A stretch of DNA of 64,000 bases. Source: Clostridia bacterium (GTDB lineage Bacteria; Bacillota; Clostridia; Acetivibrionales; DSM-2933). The notes under the pieces are model-generated. The model saw only the letters and a program-made list of their open reading frames with translations. It was not told where the DNA came from and searched no databases. A program made the position numbers and the translations under genes. Below, in pieces: positions 35,743-44,649 of the stretch. Location: contig JAOABQ010000112.1 of the NCBI GenBank assembly GCA_026418275.1, positions 62,001 to 126,000 of the forward strand, read 5' to 3'. Positions within the stretch are counted from its first letter, which is position 1, and each line of letters starts with the position of its first letter.

Positions 35743-38328
35743 ATGATAAAAAAAATGACAATCCTAATATTCATTATAATTATTAGTATTATACAAATTC
35801 AAACGGTTTTTGGAGAGGGGAATAACCTATTAAGAAACCCTGGATTCGAGGAAAGCGGGTTGGAGCACTATTTTTGGGAGCAAAGGGTGTGGGAAAAGTC
35901 ACCGGGTGCCTATGAGATTAAAGTCATGAAAGATGATGCACGGTGGGGAAAAAATTATATAAGGATCAAGAGTAATGTACTAAACGACGCAAGACTTGTA
36001 CAGCTAACCGATGTAAAACCAAGTACGCTATATAAGATTTCTGGGTGGCTGAGAACCCAAAACATCGGCACGGATGCCAAGGGGGCCAATTTATCTGTCT
36101 GGCTCCTTGGAGAAACTTCAAAAGAACTGAAGGGTGATAATATCTGGACATATCTGGAATGGTACGGAAGAACCGGCCCGGGTCAAACCAAATTGGAATT
36201 TACCGTCGGGATTGGCGGTCATGGAAGCTTAAACCAAGGAACTGCTGATTTTGACGAGATAAAAATTGAGGAGGCAAAGTCCATTCCTCAAGGAGCGAGT
36301 ATAGTAAATCTTTATCATGTTGAAAATGGTGGAAGTACATCCAATAGCACTTTGGGGGGCAAAGGCGCAATTTTTCTCTTCATCACCTTGCTCATTATTT
36401 TGATAGGAATTCCCCTATTTATCATCTTCAAAAAAAATACAGGGTCTAATCAGGGTGCTTATGGAGAAGAGGTGAAGGGAAACGGTTCTGATATAAAGGA
36501 AGAGGATGTTTCGATGGGAAAAACCTGGAAGTATAAGCTGGACAGGAAAGACTTTATTATCATGACCGTAATGACAGTTATTTATTTGGCTGTTGCATTA
36601 TTAAACCTTGGAAGTACCCATGTGCCCGAAACCTTTTGGAAACCTTCTCAACTGGGAGAGAGCTTCATTGTGGATTTCGACCGGGAGTATGATATTGCCC
36701 GTATTTCGTATTATGATGGAATTGGTGATATCAAACTCCGGATTGACAATCTTGAAAAGGACGGAGTTTACCGGCCCATCGGTACTATGGACCAGGATGT
36801 ATACAAAGCGTTAAGATGGCAGGGCTTTGATACTGCGGTTAAAGCAAGATCGCTAAAAATTACTGTGGATAAAGTGGGAGGAACCTTAAATGAAATTGTT
36901 TTTTTTGAAAGGGGCGGTACCCGGCCTATCACAGGATTTCGTGTACGGGAGAATGAAATCGGTAAGAATGATCTTGGAAAAATTCAAAACTTATTTGATG
37001 AGCAGGATGTGGGGAGCTACGATTACAATTTCATGAACTCGTCGTATTTTGATGAAGTATATCATCCAAGAACAGCCTTTGAAAATCTTAATAGAATGGA
37101 GCCATTGGAAACCAGCCATCCGCCTCTTGGAAAACTATTGATTGCCTTGGGCGTGTCCATATTCGGAATGAACCCATTCGGATGGCGGATTATGGGAACT
37201 TTGTTCGGTGCCGCTATGATTCCTGCGATGTATTTATTGGGCAGAAGGTTGTTTTCCGGACGGATTTATGCCTTTGGCAGCGCATTTCTCATTATGTTTG
37301 ACTTTATGCATTTTGCTCAAACCCGTATCGGCACCATTGATTCTTACCCGACTTTCTTTGTCATATTGGCGTATTTCTTTATGGCGGGCAGCTTTTTAAA
37401 CAAATCATATAAGATGAGTTTTAAAAAATCCTTAATCCCTTTATTTGCTGCAGGATTATGCTGGGGGTTGGGGATGGCGAGCAAGTGGACGGCTTTGAGT
37501 ACGGGGGGAGGCCTAGCGGTTCTCTATTTTACATCTAAGGTTATAGAGTATTTAGATTTTAAGAAAGTATTAAGAAAAAGGAAAAGAAAAGAGATTCTCC
37601 CTGTTTGGACAGGTAGCTTTGTAAGAAAGAATATAATCTATACTTCTCTTTGCTGTGTGATTTTCTTTGTCATAATCCCGGTGCTCATTTATGTTTCATC
37701 CTACTTGCCGATTATTACTCTGCCCGGGCCGCAGCACAATTTAGAGGAAGTAGTAAGATATCAAAAGAATATGTCCGATTATCATGTAAACCTTACAGTA
37801 AGGCATCCTTTTGAGTCTCCTGCCTACTCCTGGCCGCTGATTTCAAAACCTTTGCTGGAATATAGGGGAGAAGGTCTTCCGCAGAATAAGGTCTCTATAA
37901 TTTATGTCCTTGGCAATCCCGCAATTTTCTGGTTTGGAATTGTATGTGTATTTGTTGTGATTGCTATTGGTATTTGGAAACGGGATAAAAGGGCTTTACT
38001 GATTATTGTAGCTTTCGCATTTCAATATTTGCCCTGGTTTACTGTGACAAGATGTATTTTTATATATCATTTTTTCACAGCTGTCCCCTTTTTGATCCTT
38101 AGTGTGATTTATGTTTTGGAGTTTTTACAGAAGGACCTTCCCGGAGTCATGGCAAAAGCGTTTATGGATCAAAAAATTCAGTTTGTTACGTATAAAGCCG
38201 CAAATGGTTTTATCATAGGTTATTTAGCGGTTGTCGGTATATTATTTGCCGTGTTTTATCCTGCCATATCGGGTCTTGTGGTAGACAGCAGCTATCTTGA
38301 GTGGGTAAAGTGGCTTGGAATTGGGTAG
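35743..38328 (+). CDS. PMT-family (GT39) protein O-mannosyltransferase with two extracellular modules
   Basis: 861 residues. A signal or membrane helix (residues 1-24) is followed by a carbohydrate-binding-like beta domain (NLLRNPGFEESG to about 180) and a helix at about 205-230. After the next helix (about 265-285) comes a second, discoidin-like beta module (about 290-395). The multi-helix GT39 catalytic part then starts, with the Asp-Glu pair in YFDEVYHPRTAFE and SHPPLGKLLIALGVS. GT39 enzymes move mannose from polyprenyl-phosphate-mannose to Ser/Thr of exported proteins. Nearby secreted proteins with Ser/Thr/Pro linkers are possible acceptors. It is monocistronic with a terminator. Confidence 0.88.
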   Translation: MIKKMTILIFIIIISIIQIQTVFGEGNNLLRNPGFEESGLEHYFWEQRVWEKSPGAYEIKVMKDDARWGKNYIRIKSNVLNDARLVQLTDVKPSTLYKISGWLRTQNIGTDAKGANLSVWLLGETSKELKGDNIWTYLEWYGRTGPGQTKLEFTVGIGGHGSLNQGTADFDEIKIEEAKSIPQGASIVNLYHVENGGSTSNSTLGGKGAIFLFITLLIILIGIPLFIIFKKNTGSNQGAYGEEVKGNGSDIKEEDVSMGKTWKYKLDRKDFIIMTVMTVIYLAVALLNLGSTHVPETFWKPSQLGESFIVDFDREYDIARISYYDGIGDIKLRIDNLEKDGVYRPIGTMDQDVYKALRWQGFDTAVKARSLKITVDKVGGTLNEIVFFERGGTRPITGFRVRENEIGKNDLGKIQNLFDEQDVGSYDYNFMNSSYFDEVYHPRTAFENLNRMEPLETSHPPLGKLLIALGVSIFGMNPFGWRIMGTLFGAAMIPAMYLLGRRLFSGRIYAFGSAFLIMFDFMHFAQTRIGTIDSYPTFFVILAYFFMAGSFLNKSYKMSFKKSLIPLFAAGLCWGLGMASKWTALSTGGGLAVLYFTSKVIEYLDFKKVLRKRKRKEILPVWTGSFVRKNIIYTSLCCVIFFVIIPVLIYVSSYLPIITLPGPQHNLEEVVRYQKNMSDYHVNLTVRHPFESPAYSWPLISKPLLEYRGEGLPQNKVSIIYVLGNPAIFWFGIVCVFVVIAIGIWKRDKRALLIIVAFAFQYLPWFTVTRCIFIYHFFTAVPFLILSVIYVLEFLQKDLPGVMAKAFMDQKIQFVTYKAANGFIIGYLAVVGILFAVFYPAISGLVVDSSYLEWVKWLGIG

Positions 38329-38383
38329 GGTATTGAGATTGCAGACCTTATATTTTATGAAATGCAGCATGGGTCAAATATTA

Positions 38384-38420
38384 GGCCGGTAAGATCAAAT
38401 TGATCTGCCGGCTTTTTTTA
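38384..38420 (+). terminator. Terminator after the PMT gene
   Basis: Outer arms GCCGG and CCGGC and inner GATCAA/TTGATC are followed by T7. Confidence 0.9.
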
Positions 38421-38599
38421 AATAGATAACAAAATGCGGCATAGTAAAATCCGGGAGATAAATATTTAGGGTTTACTCTAATGGATAGAAAAAAGGTTAA
38501 AAAGTTTACAAAAAATATATAAATGCGCAATACATTTTCAATGAATACATGATATGATATTGAGAGGATTTTACAAAATGCGACAAAGGGGATATTGAA

Positions 38600-39295
38600 G
38601 TGTATAAAAATAAGAGTACAAAAAAGAAATTATTCCTTCTGGTGGGTCTTGTATCAGTTATTTTAGTGTGCGGGTTTATCTATTTTACCGTCAGAAATGA
38701 TGTTGGCACCAAACCCCGTAAGGTATCCAAGGTTTGTATCGATGCAGGACATGGGGGGTATGACAGTGGGGCTGTGGGAATCAAAGGCTTGAAAGAAAAA
38801 GAAGTTAACCTCAAGGTGGCACTTTTGTTGGGAAAAATTTTAGAGGAAAACCAAATTGAGGTAGTCTATACGAGGGCGAGTGACGAGGTAACATGGCCTT
38901 CTGTTGTCAATGAAGATCTCAAGGCCCGTTGTAAAATCTCCAATGAGGCAGATGCAGATGTATTTATATCCATTCACTGTAATTCTAGTGACGATTCTAA
39001 GGTGCGGGGGGTAGAAACCTGGTGCAAAGATTCAGATCCGTGGGCAAAGAAACTTGCAAATAAGCTGCAAAGTCAGTTAGCTTCCGCCAAACTTACTTCG
39101 GACCGGGGAATTAAGCACGATACCGAAACACATTTGTATGTTTTAAGAAAGAACAATGCACTTCCTGTCTTGGTAGAATTGGGCTTTTTAAGTAATGCCG
39201 AAGATAGCGCCTTTTTAGGATCGGATACCGGGCAGAAAATATGCGCAGAAGCTTTGTCAAGGGGAGTTATGGAATTTAAGGCGGAAGTTGAATAG
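38600..39295 (+). CDS. cwlD: N-acetylmuramoyl-L-alanine amidase CwlD (spore cortex)
   Basis: 231 residues, with a GTG start and AAAGGGG upstream. An N-terminal membrane anchor (residues 10-30) is followed by an Amidase_3 domain. Zinc ligands are visible in DAGHGGYDSGA (His), KEKEVNLKVA (Glu) and SIHCNSS (His). The catalytic Glu is in VLVELGFLSN. CwlD removes the peptide from muramic acid as the first step of muramic-delta-lactam formation in the spore cortex, needed for germination. A plain secreted amidase is the alternative, but size and anchor fit CwlD. The gene marks the organism as a spore former. Confidence 0.88.
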   Translation: MYKNKSTKKKLFLLVGLVSVILVCGFIYFTVRNDVGTKPRKVSKVCIDAGHGGYDSGAVGIKGLKEKEVNLKVALLLGKILEENQIEVVYTRASDEVTWPSVVNEDLKARCKISNEADADVFISIHCNSSDDSKVRGVETWCKDSDPWAKKLANKLQSQLASAKLTSDRGIKHDTETHLYVLRKNNALPVLVELGFLSNAEDSAFLGSDTGQKICAEALSRGVMEFKAEVE

Positions 39296-39367
39296 CTTTA
39301 TAAAAGCTTCACTAAAAAGTAATAAACTGCATTTCTCTTGGTTATTTATAAGACACTAATATCTTAT

Positions 39368-39474
39368 CTAGTGCTTTTTAACACAACAAATTTTAAGTTT
39401 CAAAGTGTTAAAAATGCACTTCTTCTGTTTGTGCCTCGCTTACCCTAAAAAAGAATTACGTTACAAGGCATTAG
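39368..39474 (+). repeat. Family A repeat, copy 3
   Basis: About 107 bp starting CTAGTGCTTTTTAACAC. The right end has drifted (ACAAGGCATTAG instead of ACGAGGCACTAG), which weakens hairpin 2. It lies 73 bases after cwlD. Confidence 0.9.
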
Positions 39475-39588
39475 AAGGAGATCGAAAAAATTTGTCGAAT
39501 ACTATATAAGGCATTTCTAAATGGCTGACTCAATCTTATTTTTTCCTCAATATGGATAACCAAACCTATGTCAAAAGGAGTGCAGAAA

Positions 39589-41277
39589 ATGCATTTAAAA
39601 TTACGAGGCAAGTTGATTTTGATTTTTTTAGTCTTGATTTTTACAAGTGGAACCTTACTATCGGTAATCGTGAATATCAAAATCAAGGAATTGGCTGAAA
39701 GTAATGCATTGAATAAACTTTCCGGGGACCTCAAATTAGGGTACTCCTTATTAGACACCCAATATAAGGGTGATTGGAATTTGAAAGACGGAAAGCTTTA
39801 TAAAGGGGATAAGCTTATTCACGAGGATTACACCATTGTGGACGAGGTGAAAAAGCAAACCGGTTCATTTGCCACCATATTTCTGGGAGACACAAGGGTT
39901 GCAACCAATGTGTTAAAAAAGGATGGCAGCCGGGCTATAGGAACAAAAGCAGCAGAGAATGTAATCAACACGGTGTTGAAGGAAGGAAAGGAATATCTGG
40001 GTGAAGCCAAGGTTGTAGACATAAAATGCTATACAAAATATGTGCCGATAAAAGATACAGGCGGTAAGATTATCGGTATGTGGTTTGTAGGGATAAATAA
40101 GCAAGTGGTAGATGCGCAAATAGACAAAATTACGACAGGGATCGGCATTGTTAATATCATCATTACAGTGTTGGGAATTATAATCATCATACTATTTACC
40201 CATTCCATTATAAAGAGTGTTAAAAAAATTCAGGAAACACTGAAGGAAGCGGCGGATGGAAATCTAACCTTACGAACCGACCTTAAACGTAAGGATGAAT
40301 TTGGATTGATTGGAAGAAGTATTAATATGATGTTGGATAAGTTCGGTTTCCTTATAAAACAGATTAAAGAATCAAGTGGTTTGGTTGATGCTGCTTCCCA
40401 AGAGCAAAAAAATGCTTCACTGGAAATCAGTCAGGTCTCTGAGCAAGTGGCATCTACAGTTTCTGATTTGGCAAAGGGGGCTACCGAACAGGCTGTCTCT
40501 ACCGAAAAATGCAATATAAAAATTCATGAAATTGTAGAAGGATTACAAAAAATTTCAAAGGGCATGGAGGATTCAAAGGAACTGGCAGATCACTCGAAGC
40601 ACGCGGTGGAAAAGGCGGATCAAACGGTTAAATACCAGAAATCCAAGGTGATTGAGAACAGAGAATTGGCTACAAAGGTTGCAGGTTCCATAGCCAATTT
40701 ATCCGAGCGGTCCCAAGAGATTGGCAATATTTTGGAGGTAATCAGAAATATCGCCGATCAAACTAACCTATTAGCCTTAAATGCAGCAATAGAGGCAGCC
40801 AGGGCTGGAGAACACGGGAAGGGATTTGCGGTGGTTGCGGATGAAATCCGGAAGCTTGCAGAACAATCCTCCTCATCGGTGAAACAGATTGATGATATTA
40901 TAAAGGAAGTTCAAGGCAATATTGAACATTCGGTACAGGAGATGGGAAATATGCAAGGGGCTGTTGATATACAATCCCAGGGACTATTAGAGACACTAAA
41001 AACTTTTGATGAGATTTCGACTTCTGTCAAAGCAATTATATCTCATATCAAGGAAGTGTCCGAAGCCTGTTTGCTGTTGACGGAGGATGCAAAGGCGGCA
41101 AGTGATGCAGTAAGCGAAATAGCAAGTATTTCAGAGGAGACCGCAGCAAGCTCGGAAGAAGTTGCTGCATCTACCCAGGAAGAAACATCTGTGATTCATC
41201 AGATTGCAAGTTCGGCGGACAAGCTTGCACATATGGCAAACCGGTTGGAGAAAAGTATAGAGGAATTTAAATTCTAG
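39589..41277 (+). CDS. Methyl-accepting chemotaxis protein with Cache-type sensor
   Basis: 562 residues. ATG 39589 has AAAGGAGTG 7 bases upstream. A membrane helix (about 10-30), an extracellular single-Cache-like domain (about 35-180, with GDTRVATNV and MWFVGINKQ) and a second helix (about 187-210) come first. HAMP (about 210-265) follows, then the signalling coiled coil with the conserved hairpin tip NLLALNAAIEAARAGEHGKGF. The domain NTRVAT-like core is typical of sCache_3-type sensors that bind small organic acids. The protein should control the flagellar motor through CheA/CheW encoded elsewhere. Confidence 0.93.
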   Translation: MHLKLRGKLILIFLVLIFTSGTLLSVIVNIKIKELAESNALNKLSGDLKLGYSLLDTQYKGDWNLKDGKLYKGDKLIHEDYTIVDEVKKQTGSFATIFLGDTRVATNVLKKDGSRAIGTKAAENVINTVLKEGKEYLGEAKVVDIKCYTKYVPIKDTGGKIIGMWFVGINKQVVDAQIDKITTGIGIVNIIITVLGIIIIILFTHSIIKSVKKIQETLKEAADGNLTLRTDLKRKDEFGLIGRSINMMLDKFGFLIKQIKESSGLVDAASQEQKNASLEISQVSEQVASTVSDLAKGATEQAVSTEKCNIKIHEIVEGLQKISKGMEDSKELADHSKHAVEKADQTVKYQKSKVIENRELATKVAGSIANLSERSQEIGNILEVIRNIADQTNLLALNAAIEAARAGEHGKGFAVVADEIRKLAEQSSSSVKQIDDIIKEVQGNIEHSVQEMGNMQGAVDIQSQGLLETLKTFDEISTSVKAIISHIKEVSEACLLLTEDAKAASDAVSEIASISEETAASSEEVAASTQEETSVIHQIASSADKLAHMANRLEKSIEEFKF

Positions 41278-41450
41278 AGGTTAAAAATAGAAATTGACGC
41301 AAAGTTTTCTTTATGTTATAGTAAATACGAAAAGAACCATGAAGGTTTGACAATCTAAAGTTTGAAAGCTTTTACTCCATTTGTATTAAAATGAATATAT
41401 AATAGTATTTAATTGGATATAAAATGGCATTAAAACAATACGGTAGTGAC

Positions 41451-41514
41451 AATACCCATGAAGGGGGATTTGGCTTGGAAGCCATACCTTTTATGGGTTA
41501 TTTATTTTGGGAGG
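41451..41514 (+). promoter_or_regulatory. Structured leader hairpin before cbiM
   Basis: AATACCCAT (41451-41459) pairs with ATGGGTTATT (41492-41501), enclosing a second small hairpin GGCT-TGGA-AGCC. TTATTTATTTT follows and runs straight into the ribosome site GGGAGG. It looks like a terminator or a ribosome-site shield, so attenuation by metal or cofactor is possible. It does not match the cobalamin riboswitch. Confidence 0.5.
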
Positions 41515-41523
41515 ATATAGAGT

Positions 41524-42573
41524 ATGCATATGGCAGATGCTTTGATTTCACCTGTGGCAGGTGGCGTGATGTGGGCCGCAGCAGCAGGAGTTTCCCTTCA
41601 TTCAATACAAAAGATAAGAAAGGATCTTGATGAAACAAAGATTCCTCTAATGGGTGTAATGGGTGCTTTTGTCTTTGCCGCCCAAATGATTAATTTTTCA
41701 ATACCGGGCACAGGTTCCAGCGGGCATCTTGGAGGTGGACTTCTATTGGCAGTCTTATTAGGGCCCCATGCCGGTTTTTTGACAATGGCGTCCATCCTTA
41801 TCATTCAAGCTCTATTTTTTGCAGACGGAGGACTTTTGGCATTAGGCTGCAATATCTTTAATCTTGGCTTTTTTACATGCTTTGTTGCGTACCCTTTTCT
41901 ATTTAAGCAGATTACACGAAAAGGGTGGACTGCTTCAAGAATATTTGCTGCATCCTTGATATCAGGAATTGCAAGCCTTCAGTTGGGGGCTTTTAGCGTG
42001 GTTATTGAAACCTTTTTATCCGGGAAAACCGAGATTCCCTTTAATACTTTTTTACTGTTAATGCAGCCCATACATCTGGTGATCGGTATCGTTGAAGGGG
42101 CGGTAACAGCGGCAGTTGTGACATTTATATGGAAAGAGCGCCCTGAAATTGTTGAATATGCAGCAGAGGGAAAGCCTTTAGGCAGGGCTTCGATAAAAAA
42201 AGTTTTATGCATTTTGATCATTGCTGCTTTTCTTTTAGGCGGGATTTTTTCATGGTTTGCATCAACAAGCCCGGACGGATTGGAGTGGTCTTTGTTTAAG
42301 TCTTCAGGTAAGGAAGAGCTTGAGACACCGAAAGGAATTCATGAGGCACTTTCAAATATCCAAGAAAAAACTGCACTAATGCCGGATTATGGTTTTAAAA
42401 AGGAGAATCCAAAATTTCATGAAGAAGACAATAAAGAGGTCTGGCCTGCTGTAGAGAGTGGAACCAGTGTATCAGGAATCCTTGGTGGGATGATGACATT
42501 ACTTTTGGCAGTTTTTACTGGTGGAATCATTGTTTTTATCAAGAAAAGGAAAAGAACAACCGAGGCCATATAA
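41524..42573 (+). CDS. cbiM: Cobalt/nickel ECF transporter S component CbiM fused to CbiN-like PDGLE domain
   Basis: 349 residues, with GGGAGG about 9 bases upstream. The N-terminal MHMADALISP is the CbiM/NikM metal-binding start, in which His2 coordinates Co or Ni. About seven helices follow to residue 250. The C-terminal part has the PDGLEWSLFK motif of the CbiN/PDGLE family and a last helix, ending with a basic tail. The fusion thus replaces a separate CbiN. With CbiQ and CbiO encoded next it forms the full importer for vitamin B12 or Ni-enzyme metal supply. Cobalt versus nickel cannot be told from sequence alone. Confidence 0.93.
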   Translation: MHMADALISPVAGGVMWAAAAGVSLHSIQKIRKDLDETKIPLMGVMGAFVFAAQMINFSIPGTGSSGHLGGGLLLAVLLGPHAGFLTMASILIIQALFFADGGLLALGCNIFNLGFFTCFVAYPFLFKQITRKGWTASRIFAASLISGIASLQLGAFSVVIETFLSGKTEIPFNTFLLLMQPIHLVIGIVEGAVTAAVVTFIWKERPEIVEYAAEGKPLGRASIKKVLCILIIAAFLLGGIFSWFASTSPDGLEWSLFKSSGKEELETPKGIHEALSNIQEKTALMPDYGFKKENPKFHEEDNKEVWPAVESGTSVSGILGGMMTLLLAVFTGGIIVFIKKRKRTTEAI

Positions 42574-42604
42574 AATGTCTTTTACCCAAAGATTTTTAGA
42601 TTTT

Positions 42605-42708
42605 CTTGTGCCTTGCAACGTAATTTTTTAGGATATGCGAGGCATAAACAGAAGAAGTGCATGGTTAACACTCTGAAACTTAAAATTTGTTGTGTTAAAA
42701 AGCACTAG
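42605..42708 (-). repeat. Family A repeat, copy 4 (inverted, inside the cbi operon)
   Basis: On the - strand it reads CTAGTGCTTTTTAACAC... and ends near CAAGGCACAAG. It carries more changes than the other copies, for example TTAACCATGCAC in place of TTAAAAATGCAC. It fills most of the 156-bp gap between cbiM and cbiQ. Confidence 0.9.
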
Positions 42709-42729
42709 TTATAGAATAGGATAAACCGT

Positions 42730-43539
42730 ATGTCAAGAACTTCAAATTCCTTATATAATTTGCGTCTTATGGATGAACTTGCACAGAAAAACACTGTTAT
42801 TCACAATATTCATCCTATGATTAAACTTTTAACGACAATTTTATACCTGGGGTTTGTTGTATCCTTTAACCGCTATGAATTGAGCGGATTGCTGCCCTTT
42901 TTGTTTTATCCGGTGCTTTTGATCACTCTTGCAGAGATTCCGGTAATTCCGGTGATAAAAAGGGTACTGATGGTTGAACCTCTCATCATTGGTATCGGGA
43001 TATTAAACCCGTTCATCGATCAGGAGAAGATTCTTTTATTGGATACAGCTGTTTCAAGAGGATGGATTACTTTTTTATCCATGATCTTAAAGTGCAGCTT
43101 ATCTGTTATGGCTGCTTTGCTTTTGGTTTCCACAACCGGAATGGACAAAATAGCCTCTTCACTACGGATGATGAAAATTCCAAGGCTTTTTGTTTTACAG
43201 CTCCTATTGGTTTACCGGTATATTTCCGTTCTTTTGGAGGAGGTTTCCAGGACTTTAAAAGCATATTTCCTGCGTGCGCCTGGTCAAAAGGGAGTTCATC
43301 GCAAGATCTGGGGGACACTGGCAGGGCAGCTTATATTAAGAACTTTTGAAAGGGCGGAGCGGATATATCAAGCCATGTGCATTAGGGGGTTTAAAGGAGA
43401 ATACAATTTGGGAGCGTTAAAAAAACTAAGTCTCAAAGACGGAATATATCTTTTAAGTTGGGGAACGTTTTTTATCGCAGCCAGAATATACAATATTCCG
43501 GTGATCCTAGGGGATTTGATGGGAGGATTGGCAAAGTGA
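42730..43539 (+). CDS. cbiQ: ECF transporter T component CbiQ
   Basis: 269 residues. About five to six membrane helices are visible and start near residue 25. The cytoplasmic coupling regions contain the two A-R-G/A-like helices seen in T components (AYFLRAPGQKG and AMCIRGFKGE), which touch the ATPases. It transmits ATP-driven movement to CbiM. Its stop overlaps the cbiO start (GTGA). The ribosome site is weak, and the gene lies beyond repeat A copy 4. Confidence 0.93.
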   Translation: MSRTSNSLYNLRLMDELAQKNTVIHNIHPMIKLLTTILYLGFVVSFNRYELSGLLPFLFYPVLLITLAEIPVIPVIKRVLMVEPLIIGIGILNPFIDQEKILLLDTAVSRGWITFLSMILKCSLSVMAALLLVSTTGMDKIASSLRMMKIPRLFVLQLLLVYRYISVLLEEVSRTLKAYFLRAPGQKGVHRKIWGTLAGQLILRTFERAERIYQAMCIRGFKGEYNLGALKKLSLKDGIYLLSWGTFFIAARIYNIPVILGDLMGGLAK

Positions 43540-44300
43540 ATCAGCCTGTTGTTGAAGTCAATGAATTGGGGTATGTTTATCCGGATGGACGTAGGGCTTT
43601 AGAGGATGTGGCTTTTCAGGTTTATGAAGGAGAGACGGTAGGGATTATAGGTGCAAACGGAGCGGGTAAGTCAACGCTTCTCATGCAGCTTATGGGCATA
43701 TTGCTTCCCAGCCGGGGCGAGGTACTTGTGCAAGGGGAAAAAGTAACGAAAAAGTCACTTCAAAAAATTAGAGCGAAAATGGGATTGGTTTTTCAAAACC
43801 CGGATGATCAGCTGTTTATGACAACGGTATATGATGATGTGGCATTTGGTCCGCGCAATTACAAATTGAATGAACAGGAAGTGGAAAATAGGGTTTGTGA
43901 AGCGCTGAAAACGGTTGGGATTTTGCATTTAAAGGACCGGGCACCCTTTAGGCTTTCGGGTGGAGAGAAGCGTGCAGCGGCGATTGCTGCGGTTCTTTCA
44001 ATGCAGCCGGAAATACTTGTTATGGATGAACCCACGGCAGCATTGGACCCAAAATCAAGGCGCCGGATTATGACGCTTCTTAAAGGGTTTTCCCATACGA
44101 AAATGATAGCAACCCATGATATGGACATGGTTTTCGACCTGTGTGAAAGAACCATTGTTTTAAAAGAGGGAAGAATCATATCCGATGGGCGCACAAGAGA
44201 AATCCTTCAAGATGGGAAGCTTTTGGAAGGATGTGGACTGGAAATTCCTTTAGCCCTTCAAAATTGCCCTTTGTGCAACTTGAAAAAGTGTTGGAGTTGA
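43536..44300 (+). CDS. cbiO: ECF transporter ATPase CbiO
   Basis: 254 residues. GTG 43536 is the start: it overlaps the cbiQ stop and GGGAGG lies 9 bases upstream. Walker A is GANGAGKST, the Q-loop is FQNPDDQLF, the ABC signature is LSGGEKRAAA and Walker B is ILVMDEPTAALDP. The switch is ATHDMDM. The C-terminus ends with CPLCNLKKCWS, a cysteine pair that is unusual for CbiO and may bind metal or simply be variable. CbiO hydrolyses ATP to drive cobalt or nickel uptake. Confidence 0.95.
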   Translation: MNQPVVEVNELGYVYPDGRRALEDVAFQVYEGETVGIIGANGAGKSTLLMQLMGILLPSRGEVLVQGEKVTKKSLQKIRAKMGLVFQNPDDQLFMTTVYDDVAFGPRNYKLNEQEVENRVCEALKTVGILHLKDRAPFRLSGGEKRAAAIAAVLSMQPEILVMDEPTAALDPKSRRRIMTLLKGFSHTKMIATHDMDMVFDLCERTIVLKEGRIISDGRTREILQDGKLLEGCGLEIPLALQNCPLCNLKKCWS

Positions 44301-44401
44301 AGATGAATAGTTATATATTAGCCTGTCATAGTGAGTGCTAAAGCGGTTTACGGAGTGCTTTGCCGATGTAAAGTTTTTTTAGAGCGGTCTATTGAATTAG
44401 T

Positions 44402-44496
44402 TCATGAAAATGATTTTGCACGGATAAATTGAATTTTCATAATATTAAATCAAGGATTAAAGCGCGGTATAAAACCTTTATTGCGGTCAATATGGA
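44402..44496 (+). repeat. Family B repeat, copy 1
   Basis: About 95 bp that align with copies at 48902 and 53315 (inverted). Shared blocks are TGAAAATGATTTTGCACGG, GAATTTTCAT and TTAAATCAAGGA, with a right end TTATTGCGGTCAAT. It sits directly upstream of the flagellin promoter. Confidence 0.75.
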
Positions 44497-44525
44497 TTGA
44501 AAAATGCGGTGAATGATGATATAAT
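44497..44525 (+). promoter_or_regulatory. Probable flagellin promoter
   Basis: TTGAAA (44497-44502) and TATAAT (44520-44525) are 17 bases apart. The TTGAAA begins where repeat B copy 1 ends. Confidence 0.65.
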
Positions 44526-44649
44526 TTTTATAGCATCATTGGAGTTTTGTTCGTATGAATGTTTATTTGTTAGAGGGATATATGTTTTGGCAAAATAAAT
44601 AAAAGCTTTTGAGAGATTTGACAAGACATATAAGAAGGAAGGTGATGTT

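Larger units (their letters stand above)
44301..44649 (+). other. Intergenic region before flagellin
   Basis: A 349-bp region without a gene. It contains family B repeat copy 1 (44402-44496) and the sigma-A-like flagellin promoter at 44497-44525. I did not find a good sigma-D (TAAA-N15-GCCGATAA) match. Confidence 0.6.

Noticed and set aside
41424..41630. 68-codon frame overlapping the cbiM start
   Set aside because: It is a different frame over the leader hairpin and cbiM, without a ribosome site.
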